The notes below the pieces were generated by a model that made no database searches, was not told the DNA's origin, and saw nothing but the letters and a program-made list of their open reading frames with translations. The translations under genes and the position numbers were made by a program. DNA of 64,000 nt from Rhodopirellula bahusiensis (lineage in GTDB: Bacteria > Planctomycetota > Planctomycetia > Pirellulales > Pirellulaceae): positions 372,001-436,000 of the forward strand of contig NZ_NIZW01000002.1 in assembly GCF_002727185.1 (NCBI RefSeq), in the 5' to 3' direction. This document shows positions 51,853-60,873 of the stretch, one piece after another. Every line of letters begins with the position of its first letter. Position 1 is the first letter of the stretch.

Positions 51853-53115
51853 TCAGGGTTTGTCTTGGAGGGCTCGCTGCAGGGCGTCTTCACGCGAAGT
51901 GAGTTTGCCATCGAGTTGGTCTTCGCGAATGGATTGCAGAATGGATTTGAACTCGGGCCCGGGACGCATCCCGTTGGCGATCAAGTCCGCTCCCGTGACG
52001 AACGGAGCTGGATTCAGTTCGTTGGGATCGCCGGACAAAGCTCGTGCCGCTCGAGCGACTCCGCGTGACTTGGGTGCCAACGCTCGCGCGGTCGCGACGA
52101 TGGTTTCCGCATCGTCGTCGATCAAGATCGGTTGCAAACGTGACCACGCCAGCCCATCGCACTGGGTGATCGTTTCGGCGTGAGTCAGTGCGGCTTCGAT
52201 GGAGCGTCGTTCGGCGACGGAAAGCTTCCAGTCGTCAAAAATCAAACGCAGACTGTGCAGCGTGTCGCCGGGCAGATGAAACAATGCGATCGCCATCGTG
52301 ACTTCGAAGGATCGATGCTTGGTCGCCTCGGTCGCTTTGGAAAAAGCGGTCCAGTTCATCGTTTGCAGCCCAGGCCAGATCTGCAGGGCCAACCCGGTGT
52401 CCACCAGCGTTTCCAGTCCGACGTCGACCGCGGGAGCCGTCATCACGCGACGCATCTCGGCTCCGATGCGTTCACCGCTGACGACGCTGATGTCGCTGGC
52501 GTGATTCTGGATCGCCGCGAAGGTTTTGTATTCGATCGCGAAACCGAGCGTCGTCGCGAATCGGACCGCTCGCAACATTCGCAGTTTGTCTTCGTCGAAA
52601 CGCTGGACGGCCTTGCCGATCGTTCGCAGTCGGCCATTCGCCAGGTCTTCGATGCCGCCGACGTAGTCGATGACTTTGGACTCGAAGAGGTCGTAGAACA
52701 TCCCGTTGATCGTGAAATCTCGCCGCAACGCGTCGGCTTCCGCGTCCCCGTATGTGACGCTGTCGGGGCGACGTCCGTCGGAATAATTGCCGTCGGCGCG
52801 GAAGGTCGCGACTTCCGTCGGCATCAGTTTGCCGCTGGTTTCACTGGACGCCGCGGATCGCTGCGGCAGCACGCCGATGACGCCGAAGGATTCCCCAAAC
52901 GCCAGCGTGTTTCGCTTGCCAAAGACCTCTCGGACGGATTCGGGAGTCGCATCGGTGGCGACGTCGAAGTCCTTGGGTTTGCGACCAAGCAACGCGTCGC
53001 GGACGCAGCCGCCCGCCAAGACGGCGACGAATCCAGCGTCTTTCAGTGCGGTGATGATGCGAACCGCTTCGGCAGCTTCTGGCGAATTCAGGGTTTCAGT
53101 CGGGAATTCTGGCAT
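51853..53115 (-). CDS. tRNA nucleotidyltransferase/poly(A) polymerase family protein
   Basis: ATG 53115 is chosen because the class II nucleotidyltransferase head follows directly, with GGCVRDALLGRKPKDFDVAT (signature and DxD-type metal site). An ORF extension upstream lacks similarity. Further motifs are FRADGNYSDGRRPDSV, RRDFTINGMFYDLFES and EDKLRMLRAVRFATTLGFAI (the ERhxR-like template motif). The C-terminal part is an all-helical domain that is degenerate compared with classic CCA enzymes. The 420-residue product either adds or repairs CCA ends (the tRNA-Thr in this window lacks encoded CCA) or acts as a poly(A) polymerase. Class and motifs cannot separate these. Confidence 0.9.
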   Translation of the reverse strand: MPEFPTETLNSPEAAEAVRIITALKDAGFVAVLAGGCVRDALLGRKPKDFDVATDATPESVREVFGKRNTLAFGESFGVIGVLPQRSAASSETSGKLMPTEVATFRADGNYSDGRRPDSVTYGDAEADALRRDFTINGMFYDLFESKVIDYVGGIEDLANGRLRTIGKAVQRFDEDKLRMLRAVRFATTLGFAIEYKTFAAIQNHASDISVVSGERIGAEMRRVMTAPAVDVGLETLVDTGLALQIWPGLQTMNWTAFSKATEATKHRSFEVTMAIALFHLPGDTLHSLRLIFDDWKLSVAERRSIEAALTHAETITQCDGLAWSRLQPILIDDDAETIVATARALAPKSRGVARAARALSGDPNELNPAPFVTGADLIANGMRPGPEFKSILQSIREDQLDGKLTSREDALQRALQDKP

Positions 53116-53263
53116 CGTTGGGTGGCGTTTCGAGGGGCGAGGCACGACGATTTCACGCAGCGTCGTGCCGCTAGAGTTTCGAAAAGACGCTACCATACCC
53201 AGGCGTTTGATTCTCCCGATCATCGCTCGCCCATTTCATTTTCTCGCACGTTCGATCGCCCTC

Positions 53264-53701
53264 TTGTCTTCCGATTCCGCCTCTTCGCCTGACCGATTCA
53301 CCGACGCCGAATTGGTTGCGTTTCTGGACGAACAGCTCGAGCCTTCGCGGTCGTCCGAGATTGAGCAGGCGGTACGGGAGGACGAAAAACTGCGTCAGCG
53401 GCTGATTCAGCTGCGAGGCCAAGATGTTGCTGGGTTGCACACAATTGGTGCGATTTGGCGTCGCCAGCAGCTTTCTTGTCCCGACCGTTCGGTACTGCAG
53501 GCTTACGTCGCCAATCAATTGGAACCCGAGATGGCGGACTATGTTCTGTTTCACCTGACCGAAATTGGGTGCCGCGTTTGTCGGGCCAATTTCGACGATT
53601 TGAACCAGCAACTCGCTCGCGGCCGATCGGCGGAAGAGGCCGCGACACGGCGGCGGCGAATGTTCCAAACCAGTGCCGGTCATTTGCGTCGACACGACTG
53701 A
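53264..53701 (+). CDS. small zf-HC2/anti-sigma-like cytoplasmic protein
   Basis: The start is not certain; TTG 53264 gives a ~145-residue product, and another in-frame TTG lies at 53207. Helices read TDAELVAFLDEQLEPSRSSE and IEQAVREDEKLRQRLIQL, then a segment with CPDRSVLQAYVANQLEPEMA and YVLFHLTEIGCRVCRANFDD. The spacing of His and the CxxC pair resembles the zinc-binding anti-sigma (zf-HC2) helix pattern. No membrane segment is seen. It is divergent from the nucleotidyltransferase gene. An anti-sigma or serine/threonine kinase-linked role is a guess. Confidence 0.65.
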   Translation: MSSDSASSPDRFTDAELVAFLDEQLEPSRSSEIEQAVREDEKLRQRLIQLRGQDVAGLHTIGAIWRRQQLSCPDRSVLQAYVANQLEPEMADYVLFHLTEIGCRVCRANFDDLNQQLARGRSAEEAATRRRRMFQTSAGHLRRHD

Positions 53702-53814
53702 CCGCTGGGACGTTTGCTGAGCGTGTCGATCCGATGGCACTGCGAGACGTCTTCGCGAGGCCGCAAACGGTGCGAAAACCCCGTGATTTTGCCGGTTTCA
53801 GACGCCTTGACTGA

Positions 53815-53843
53815 TTGACCTAACTACGTGTGCCAAATACGCT
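53815..53843 (+). promoter_or_regulatory. candidate sigma-70 promoter of ppdK
   Basis: TTGACC (53815-53820), 17-base spacer, TACGCT (53838-53843). The -10 is imperfect. The leader to ATG 53899 would be about 50 bases. Confidence 0.35.
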
Positions 53844-53898
53844 TTGCGGCCAAACGTTCTTTTGATTTCCAAACCCCACACAGGGATTGACAGCGACG

Positions 53899-56559
53899 AT
53901 GGCAAAAAAAGACAAGATGGTTTACTACTTCGGTAAAACCAAGACCGAAGGAAAAGGCGGAAGCAAAGCCATCCTGGGCGGTAAAGGCCTGAACCTGGCC
54001 GAAATGACTTCCATCGGACTGCCGGTCCCTCCCGGGTTCACGATCACCACCGAAGTTTGCGATGGCTACTACAAAGCCGGCAAGAAACTTCCCAAGGGAT
54101 TGATGGACGAAATTCAGGACGCCGTCAAAATCCTGGAAAAGGAACTCGGCAAGAACTTCGGCGACAATGAGAACCCATTGCTCGTCAGCGTCCGCTCCGG
54201 TGCCGCCGTCTCGATGCCCGGGATGATGAACACCATTTTGAACCTCGGTTTGAACGACGAAGCCACCGAAGGTTTGGCCAAGGCGACCAAGAACGAGCGT
54301 TTCGCTTACGACGCTTATCGCCGCCTGATCAACATGTACGGCGACGTCGTCATGGGACTGCACCACGAGCAGTTCGAAGCTGCGTTTGACAAGGTCAAGA
54401 AAAAACACAAGGTCACCGAAGACACCGAAGTTCCCGCCGAAGGTTTGCGTGAACTTTGCGAAGCTTACAAAGCGGTCTACAAGAAGGGCACCGGCGAAGA
54501 CTTCCCTCAAGACCCCATCAAGCAACTTCAGTTGGCCATCGAAGCCGTCTTCGGCTCATGGAACGCTGACCGTGCGATCAGCTATCGCCGCATCGAATCG
54601 GCCAAGGGCAACACCGAGATCAACAACTTGATCGGTACCGCAGTCAACGTCCAAGCCATGGTTTATGGCAACATGGGCGACGACTCGGGAACGGGCGTTG
54701 GTTTCACCCGCGACCCCAACACTGGACAAAACAAGTTCTACGGTGAGTTCCTGATCAACGCTCAGGGCGAAGACGTTGTCGCTGGTATCCGTACCCCACA
54801 ACCTGTCGCTCAAATGGCGAAGTGGGACAAAGCGGCTCACAAAGAGCTGATGGAAATCAAGAAGAAGCTTGAGGACCACTACACCGACATGCAGGACATC
54901 GAGTTCACGATCGAGCGTGGCAAGTTGTTCATGCTGCAAACTCGAAACGGCAAACGAAACGGCATCGCGGCCGTGAAGATCGCTTGCGACATGGTCAAAG
55001 AAGGTTTGATCACCGAGAAGGAAGCTGTCCTTCGCGTTCCTGCATCGGACCTGACTCACTGCTTGTTGCCATCGTTCAAACCCACCGCTCGCAACGCGGC
55101 CGACGTGTTGTGCCGTGGTCTCAACGCATCGCCAGGTGCCGCGGTTGGTAAGTTGGCCTTCACCGCGACGGAAGCTCGTGAGCGTTTCGAAGCTGGCGAA
55201 AGCGTCATCCTCGTTCGCCGCGAAACCAGTCCCGAAGATGTCGAAGGCATGTCGGCTGCGGTTGGTATCTTGACCAGCACCGGTGGAGCAACCAGCCACG
55301 CTGCTGTGGTTGCTCGCGGTTGGGGCAAGTGCTGCGTCGCTGGTGCCAGCGAAGTCGAAATCAACGAAAAGGGCAAGACGATCACGGTTGGCGGACGCAA
55401 GTTCACCGCCAAGGACACGATCAGCCTGGACGGCACGACCGGCGAAGTGATGGCCGGCGAAGTCGAAACCCAAGAGCCCAAGTTGTCCGGCGATTTCGCC
55501 AAGTTGATGAAGTGGGCCGACGAGTACCGTCGTCTTTCGATCCGCACCAACGCGGATTCGCCCGCCGACAGCAAACGTGCTCGTGACTTCGGTGCTGAAG
55601 GCATCGGACTGTGCCGCACCGAGCACATGTTCTTCGAAGCCGATCGCATCATCCACATGCGTGCAATGATTTTGGCTGAAGACGAAGATGCACGTCGTGC
55701 CGCACTGAAGAAGTTGTTGCCATTCCAACGCAAAGACTTCGAAGGCATCTTCAAAGCGATGAAGGGTTGCCCAGTGACCGTTCGTTTGCTGGATCCACCA
55801 TTGCACGAGTTCTTGCCTCACGAAGCAGCTGCTCAAAAGCAAATGGCAGAAGAGTTGGGCGTCAAACCCGCGGAAATCAAAAAGCGTGGTGCGGCTCTGC
55901 ACGAGTCCAACCCCATGCTCGGTCACCGCGGTTGCCGTCTCAGCGTGACGTACCCCGAAATCCTGGAAATGCAGGTTCAAGCGATCGTCGAAGCAGCTAT
56001 TAGCTGTGCCAAGAAGAAGATCGACGCTCAGCCTGAGATCATGATCCCGTTGGTCGGTACCGCCGCTGAACTTCGTATCTTGCGTGAAAAGGTCGAAGAA
56101 ACGATCGAAGCCACCAAGACCGCCAAGAAGTTCGAAGGCGAGCTGAACATCTTGATCGGTACCATGATCGAGATTCCTCGTGCCTGTTTGACCGCAGACG
56201 AAGTTGCCGAGCACGCCGACTTCTTCAGCTTCGGCACAAACGACTTGACCCAAATGACGTTCGGTTACTCCCGCGATGACGTCGGCGGATTCCTGCCCGA
56301 TTACATTGAGGCAAAGATCGTTCCGGTTGACCCTTTCCAATCGCTGGACACCAGCGGTGTTGGTCAGTTGGTTGAAATGGGCGTCACCAAGGGCCGTAGC
56401 ATCAAGAAGAAGCTGAAGGTTGGTATCTGTGGCGAACACGGTGGTGACCCAGCCTCGATCGATTTCTGCAACTCGGTTGGACTGGACTATGTTTCGTGCA
56501 GCCCATTCCGCGTGCCAATCGCACGTTTGGCCGCAGCACAAGCTGAATTGAAGTCGTAG
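53899..56559 (+). CDS. ppdK: pyruvate, phosphate dikinase
   Basis: ATG 53899 (MAKKDKMVYYFG) is preferred over the TTG at 53887. The 886-residue enzyme interconverts pyruvate, ATP and Pi with PEP, AMP and PPi; it serves gluconeogenesis or PPi-linked glycolysis in the cytoplasm. The ATP-grasp domain begins GGKGLNLAEMTSIGLPVPPG and includes VSVRSGAAVSMPGMMNTILN and GDDSGTGVGFTRDPNTG. The swivelling phosphohistidine domain has GGATSHAAVVARGWGKCCV. The C-terminal PEP-binding TIM barrel has GLCRTEHMFF, FGTNDLTQMTFGYSRDD and the catalytic Cys in GICGEHGGDP. All key residues are present and length is standard. Terminator follows; monocistronic. Confidence 0.97.
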   Translation: MAKKDKMVYYFGKTKTEGKGGSKAILGGKGLNLAEMTSIGLPVPPGFTITTEVCDGYYKAGKKLPKGLMDEIQDAVKILEKELGKNFGDNENPLLVSVRSGAAVSMPGMMNTILNLGLNDEATEGLAKATKNERFAYDAYRRLINMYGDVVMGLHHEQFEAAFDKVKKKHKVTEDTEVPAEGLRELCEAYKAVYKKGTGEDFPQDPIKQLQLAIEAVFGSWNADRAISYRRIESAKGNTEINNLIGTAVNVQAMVYGNMGDDSGTGVGFTRDPNTGQNKFYGEFLINAQGEDVVAGIRTPQPVAQMAKWDKAAHKELMEIKKKLEDHYTDMQDIEFTIERGKLFMLQTRNGKRNGIAAVKIACDMVKEGLITEKEAVLRVPASDLTHCLLPSFKPTARNAADVLCRGLNASPGAAVGKLAFTATEARERFEAGESVILVRRETSPEDVEGMSAAVGILTSTGGATSHAAVVARGWGKCCVAGASEVEINEKGKTITVGGRKFTAKDTISLDGTTGEVMAGEVETQEPKLSGDFAKLMKWADEYRRLSIRTNADSPADSKRARDFGAEGIGLCRTEHMFFEADRIIHMRAMILAEDEDARRAALKKLLPFQRKDFEGIFKAMKGCPVTVRLLDPPLHEFLPHEAAAQKQMAEELGVKPAEIKKRGAALHESNPMLGHRGCRLSVTYPEILEMQVQAIVEAAISCAKKKIDAQPEIMIPLVGTAAELRILREKVEETIEATKTAKKFEGELNILIGTMIEIPRACLTADEVAEHADFFSFGTNDLTQMTFGYSRDDVGGFLPDYIEAKIVPVDPFQSLDTSGVGQLVEMGVTKGRSIKKKLKVGICGEHGGDPASIDFCNSVGLDYVSCSPFRVPIARLAAAQAELKS

Positions 56560-56600
56560 TGAATCGAGCCGAATTGGCACCATTCAACGAATGATTGATG

Positions 56601-56645
56601 GGCCGCGAGACCGGAGAAGCCCTCCGCCTCGCGGCCTTTTTTTTG
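56601..56645 (+). terminator. intrinsic terminator of ppdK
   Basis: A 9-bp perfect stem (GGCCGCGAG with CTCGCGGCC) followed by nine T residues, about 40 bases after the ppdK stop. Confidence 0.9.
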
Positions 56646-56686
56646 TGCGTGGGCAGCAGGCCAGGTCATGACTTGGGATCGACGCC

Positions 56687-56775
56687 GATGCTTTGGAGCA
56701 AAGCGAGTCGTGACATTGAAACACAAGACGGCAATCACTCGTCTGGTCACCATTGCCAGGTGGAACCTGGCCTAC
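56687..56775. repeat. dispersed intergenic repeat, rearranged copy with compensated hairpin
   Basis: 56687-56711 is the reverse complement of the first module of the 29270/51786 repeat with two mismatches. 56754-56775 is the hairpin module in variant form, GCCAGGT-GGA-ACCTGGC, where both sides of the stem changed together. Confidence 0.7.
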
Positions 56776-56855
56776 TGGCTTCGTTACCGTAGAATTTAGA
56801 CGGCGACAAAGCACGGACGCCTTCCAACAACTCTCCATCCCAACCAGTCTGCCAC

Positions 56856-58058
56856 ATGCCACGCCGCCGAGTCCTGCTGATGGCCAGTTCGATGCGTGGC
56901 GGCGGAAGCGAACTGCAAACCGCGATGCTGGCTCGGCATCTTGAACGCGAACGATTCGACGTGCACTTGTATCTGACCCAGGCCGTCGGCGATTTGCTCG
57001 CGACGATCCCGGGCGACGTCGAAATTCATCATCCGCCCGAGTCATTTCCGACCCGGTGGACGGATCGAATTCCCGGTGGACTGCTCAAGCGACAAGCGGA
57101 ATGGTTCCGGGATCTGGTCCAGCGAACGGACACTGACGTGATCTATGACCGGACCTTTCACATGACGCTGATCGCCGGCCATCCGGTGCTCGAACGCGGA
57201 TCATCGTCACGTCGTTGCCCACGAGTTTCAACGATTGTCAGCCCGCCCGAGGTTGCATTGCCGTTGGTCGAAAAACGATTCGTCTGGTTGAAGCGTCGGC
57301 GTCTGGCGGAAGCCTATCGGCGGAGTGCCGCGGTGGTCACCGTCAGCGAAGTGGCTCGCCAGTCCGCGATTCACTACTACGGGTTGCCGGAATCGCTGGT
57401 GCAAACGATCCGCAATCCGATCGATGCCGATGCGATTCGGCACGCGGCGGGATCGGATTCAATCGACCGCGAACCGGACGAATGCCTGCGATTGGTCGTT
57501 GTTGGCCGGATGACGGAGGAGAAGGGGCACGCAACGTTGCTGGATGCGATCGCATCGTTGATGAAAAATTGGCCTGAGAGCGTACCTCCACTTCACTTTC
57601 GATTCATCGGCGACGGCCCACTTCGCGGAGGTTTGGAGTCTCGGTGGAAAGACATGGTGTTGGCGGCAGGACCCAAGGACACAATTCACCGAGTCGAATT
57701 TGCCGGAGCGATTCAGCCGGCTCATTCCGAAATCGCTGGGGCGGATGGGCTGGTGCTGCCGTCTCATTTTGAGGGACTGCCCAATGTTGTGCTGGAGGCG
57801 TTCGCGTTGCAGACCCCCGTCGTGGCGACGCGGGCGGGAGGAACTGTCGAGCTGCGGGGGTCGGAGGAGCGTCCCACGTGTCATTGGGCCGAACCTGGAG
57901 ATTCCGGCTCACTGGCAAAAGCCATCCGCGAATTCGCAGAGCAGGCTGAGCAGCGAAGGTTGCACGTTCTCAACGCCAGTCAGTTTGTGCGTGAAAACCA
58001 CGATCTGAGTACCGCAGTGGAACGAGTCAGCGAGCTGCTAATGCGAGCTGGAGCGTAG
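56856..58058 (+). CDS. GT4-family glycosyltransferase
   Basis: The 400-residue protein has a GT-B fold. The N-terminal Rossmann part starts VLLMASSMRGGGSELQTAML. The C-terminal nucleotide-sugar part has RLVVVGRMTEEKGHATLLDA, FRFIGDGPLRGGL and the GT4 signature LPSHFEGLPNVVLEAFALQT followed by PVVATRAGG. In the signature the first E of the E-x7-E pair is in FEGLPNVVLE. Family members transfer a sugar from an activated donor to lipid, polysaccharide or protein acceptors. No surface-polysaccharide neighbours help assign it here; it is flanked by ppdK and a promoter-led unit. Confidence 0.92.
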   Translation: MPRRRVLLMASSMRGGGSELQTAMLARHLERERFDVHLYLTQAVGDLLATIPGDVEIHHPPESFPTRWTDRIPGGLLKRQAEWFRDLVQRTDTDVIYDRTFHMTLIAGHPVLERGSSSRRCPRVSTIVSPPEVALPLVEKRFVWLKRRRLAEAYRRSAAVVTVSEVARQSAIHYYGLPESLVQTIRNPIDADAIRHAAGSDSIDREPDECLRLVVVGRMTEEKGHATLLDAIASLMKNWPESVPPLHFRFIGDGPLRGGLESRWKDMVLAAGPKDTIHRVEFAGAIQPAHSEIAGADGLVLPSHFEGLPNVVLEAFALQTPVVATRAGGTVELRGSEERPTCHWAEPGDSGSLAKAIREFAEQAEQRRLHVLNASQFVRENHDLSTAVERVSELLMRAGA

Positions 58059-58253
58059 CTCGGCTTTGCTTTCGCTGGGAGCGATGTGCTTGAGATGACG
58101 GCGTTGTGCATCTCGCGTTGCGATCGTTCCACGCCGATGCCGATTCGCCACGCTGGTCGGTTTCAGTCTGTGGCGGGGTATGAACGTCGTCGAATAGCCG
58201 TGCGTACCCTCACAATCGCTACACTTTCCTCTGATTTAGTGGGTGTCGTCAAT

Positions 58254-58267
58254 TGAAACGCGTTTCA
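58254..58267. promoter_or_regulatory. 14-bp perfect palindrome, candidate operator
   Basis: TGAAACGCGTTTCA, centred on CpG, is a perfect dyad 10 bases upstream of the -35 box of the following promoter. The form resembles LacI/GalR-family operators. No such regulator is encoded in this window. Confidence 0.45.
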
Positions 58268-58277
58268 GGCAATTTTG

Positions 58278-58307
58278 TTGACACTCATTTTTGGGCGTAA
58301 CTATACT
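58278..58307 (+). promoter_or_regulatory. strong sigma-70-type promoter
   Basis: TTGACA (58278-58283), 18-base spacer, TATACT (58302-58307). It lies about 49 bases before ATG 58356 and is the best consensus match noticed in the window. Confidence 0.7.
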
Positions 58308-58355
58308 TTGGAATGAAATTCCCGACCTCTTTTCTCCATCCGGAACCGACCACCC

Positions 58356-59192
58356 ATGACCCTACTCGGGAAATCCTTTTCGGTCATAATCCTGCTATTA
58401 AGCGGGGTTTTTATGGTAATGGCACTCGCCGTCAATGCGTCCCACCGCAACTGGCGTGATGTCGTGCTCGGACCTACGGGTTTGAAGGCCCAGATCGAAA
58501 CCATCGCACGCACCAACGAACAACTTCGTGATTCAAGAGCACGCACGCAAGCGTCCTTGGATCGCGAACAAGCCGCTCGTCGGACCGCCTTGGCAGCCCT
58601 GCAAACCCAACTGGATCAGTTGGAATCGCAGTTGCGTGAGAGCGAGTCGACCGTGCAGCAGTTGCAGGCGAAAAGCACTGAACTGGCCCAGATCGACCGT
58701 GCTCGTGCGGAAGAGTTAGAAAAAATCACAGCGGACAATACTCGATTGCGAGAGCAAATCCGCACCGAGCAACAAGACCGCGACACCTTGTTCGCACGCA
58801 CGTTGGAATTGACTGACCAAATGAACAGCCTTCGCGGCGTGGTTCAGTTGCAACAAGATCGCAACGACCAGCTGCACGGCCAAGTGACGCGATACAAAGA
58901 AGTCGTCGACGCCGCTGGGTTGAACATGAACGACCCACTCGATGGTGCTCCGCCGGAACGCAACGGCACCGTCTTGGTCGTCAACCGTCCTCGCAAGTTG
59001 GTCGAAGTTTCGATCGGCTATGACGATGGGCTTCGCAACGGTCACTTCTTGGAAGTCACCCGAGGTGGCCGCTATGTGACTCGTTTGAAAGTGCGTGATA
59101 CGGAACCGGATCGTGCGGTTGCTGAAATCATGCGTGACTACAGTGAAGGCGTAGTGGAGGAGGGCGATCGTGTCGACACTTCCATCGAATGA
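58356..59192 (+). CDS. membrane-anchored coiled-coil protein
   Basis: The 278-residue protein has one N-terminal membrane helix (FSVIILLLSGVFMVMALAV), then about 140 residues of continuous coiled coil (LKAQIETIARTNEQLRDSRA to LRGVVQLQQDRNDQLHGQV). A small C-terminal beta domain follows (GTVLVVNRPRKLVEVSIGYD, GHFLEVTRGGRYVTRLKV), like the SH3/FlgT-C-type barrel. It overlaps by 23 bases with the next gene, so the two are co-translated. The shape suggests a periplasm-spanning tether with a terminal binding domain. No motif assigns a function. Confidence 0.85.
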   Translation: MTLLGKSFSVIILLLSGVFMVMALAVNASHRNWRDVVLGPTGLKAQIETIARTNEQLRDSRARTQASLDREQAARRTALAALQTQLDQLESQLRESESTVQQLQAKSTELAQIDRARAEELEKITADNTRLREQIRTEQQDRDTLFARTLELTDQMNSLRGVVQLQQDRNDQLHGQVTRYKEVVDAAGLNMNDPLDGAPPERNGTVLVVNRPRKLVEVSIGYDDGLRNGHFLEVTRGGRYVTRLKVRDTEPDRAVAEIMRDYSEGVVEEGDRVDTSIE

Positions 59193-59376
59193 TGCACCCA
59201 CAGGCAAACAACCACCAAGTGTTTACACGGTGATGTTGTTGCTGGCGATGTTGTTCATGTTGATCGCGGTCATCGCGATGTTCGTTGAACTGAATCGCTG
59301 GGGACCCGACTATTACAAAACCAACACGGCTCGTCCGACCGTGATGCTGACGACGAGCAGCCCCTTCATCGGCTGA
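59170..59376 (+). CDS. 68-residue single-pass membrane protein
   Basis: The GTG start overlaps the 3' end of the coiled-coil gene. A hydrophilic head of ~17 residues is followed by one strong membrane helix (VYTVMLLLAMLFMLIAVIAM, residues 18-37) and a short polar tail ending in SPFIG. It is a conserved-style small partner; the overlap makes an obligate pair plausible. GGAGGGCGATC lies upstream of the GTG and can serve as ribosome site. Terminator follows. Confidence 0.75.
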   Translation: MSTLPSNDAPTGKQPPSVYTVMLLLAMLFMLIAVIAMFVELNRWGPDYYKTNTARPTVMLTTSSPFIG

Positions 59377-59403
59377 TTCGTTTTCGCAACGAACAATTCA
59401 TCT

Positions 59404-59435
59404 CACCCAGGCCTCGTGCTTGGGTGTTTTCGTTT
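59404..59435 (+). terminator. intrinsic terminator of the coiled-coil/small membrane protein pair
   Basis: CACCCAGGC pairs with GCTTGGGTG (one G-T), 5-base loop, then TTTTCGTTT; 27 bases after the stop. Confidence 0.8.
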
Positions 59436-59535
59436 ACGGTCAGGCCAGTCGCTTGGCATTCGCCATGGTTACCACGTTTGACCGCTGCTATCGCCAGAAC
59501 CGCTGATCAGACTTTGCTCGCTCGTTCGAGCAAAC

Positions 59536-60777
59536 CTAGTTCGACTGGTTCGGGTCGACACCCGTCGGATCTGGCGAACCCGTGATGGCTTCCAGCAACC
59601 GGTGAGTCAACTCGGGTGACTTCTTGTTCTTGGGTCGCGACGCGTCGGTGGGCCAGTGAGTGACCGCCGCCACGCCACCGATCGACGCATCTTCCAGTCG
59701 AATGGTACCACCGCAAGAGAGCACCAATTTGCGGACCATGGCCAAACCCATCCCGCCTTTAACGCTGTTGCGGCCTTTGCCAAGCGTCTCGAACATCCGA
59801 AACACGCGTTCGCGGTGTTCCTCTGCGACGCCGCCACCATCATCTTCGACGATGACTTGGGCGGTACCATCTTCCGCGAGTCCGCCGCGAACGATGATCT
59901 TTCCCGTCGGGCCAGGGTGATGTTTGATGGCGTTGTCGATGAGGTTCACCATCACTCGCATCACCGGCGAAGAATTCCCGATGATGGTCGGCAGGTCGGA
60001 GTCCAGCCGCACTTCAAAGTTTTCAGGTGCTTCGACGAACGCGATGGCTTCGGAAACGATTTGATTCAGATCAACAGGTTCGGTCGATGTGTAGCTTTGA
60101 TCGATCCTCGCGTAGGCAAGCAAACCGTCCAGCAACGCTTGCATGCGTTCGATCTGTTTGCCCATCGTCGAGCAGTGTTCCAGCACCGACTCGGGCACTT
60201 CCATCCCGGCTTCCTCGATGTCATCGCGAATCCAAGTGGCCAGGTTCTGCAAGCCTCGAAGTGGTGAACGGAGGTCGTGAGACGCAACGTAAGCGAATTG
60301 CTCCAGTTCTTGATTGCTTCGCTGCAAGGATTCGTTGACTTCGATGCTGCTTTCCAACGCCGCATCGAGTGCTTGCTCGATTTCAATTCGCCGGGTGATG
60401 TCTTGGTGGGTCCCGATCATTCGGACCAAGTCGCCGTCATCGTCGTAGATGAAATCGCCAATCGATTCGATCCAGCGATACTCGCCGTCAGAATGCTGCA
60501 GGCGGAAGACGTTGAAGTAATCCTGCGGAGTCCCGCTGGTCACCGTCGACAGCTGAGTCAATGCTCGCTCGTAATCATCCGGGTGCAGCCGATCTTTCCA
60601 GCTTTGAAGAGTCCACGTGTAATCCGGTGGAAGCCCGAGTTGATTCAGGAGCTCTTCGGACACTTCGACGTGGGTCGATTTGACATCGAACACCCAATAG
60701 CCAAGCTTCGCGGTTCGTGTGGCGATGCGAAACCGTAGGTTGGTTTCTATCAGTTGTTTTTCAATGTCCGTCGTCAT
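59536..60777 (-). CDS. PAS-domain sensor histidine kinase (cytoplasmic, orphan)
   Basis: The 413-residue protein has no membrane helix. Residues ~10-135 are a PAS/PAC domain (FRIATRTAKLGYWVFDVKST, LHPDDYERAL, RWIESIGDFIYDDDGDLVRM). Next is the dimerisation/phosphoacceptor helix with the His in SHDLRSPLRGL, then a HATPase_c domain with the N box (NLIDNAIKHHPGP), G1 (VEDDGGGVAEE), F box (VFRMFETLGK) and G2 (GGMGLAMVRK). No response regulator gene is next to it, so its partner lies elsewhere. The gene is divergent from the RraB-like gene. Confidence 0.93.
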   Translation of the reverse strand: MTTDIEKQLIETNLRFRIATRTAKLGYWVFDVKSTHVEVSEELLNQLGLPPDYTWTLQSWKDRLHPDDYERALTQLSTVTSGTPQDYFNVFRLQHSDGEYRWIESIGDFIYDDDGDLVRMIGTHQDITRRIEIEQALDAALESSIEVNESLQRSNQELEQFAYVASHDLRSPLRGLQNLATWIRDDIEEAGMEVPESVLEHCSTMGKQIERMQALLDGLLAYARIDQSYTSTEPVDLNQIVSEAIAFVEAPENFEVRLDSDLPTIIGNSSPVMRVMVNLIDNAIKHHPGPTGKIIVRGGLAEDGTAQVIVEDDGGGVAEEHRERVFRMFETLGKGRNSVKGGMGLAMVRKLVLSCGGTIRLEDASIGGVAAVTHWPTDASRPKNKKSPELTHRLLEAITGSPDPTGVDPNQSN

Positions 60778-60873
60778 GTTGGAAAATGTATCACAACCCC
60801 GAGGTCAACGGGGCCACATCGGTACAGATAGTCGGTTCTGGCGGGCCGATTCGAATCTGCTAATCTGACGAGA

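Noticed and set aside
54556-56583. 675-residue minus-strand frame opposite ppdK
   Set aside because: Long only because of the strong codon bias of ppdK; no domain recognised, and ppdK is certain.
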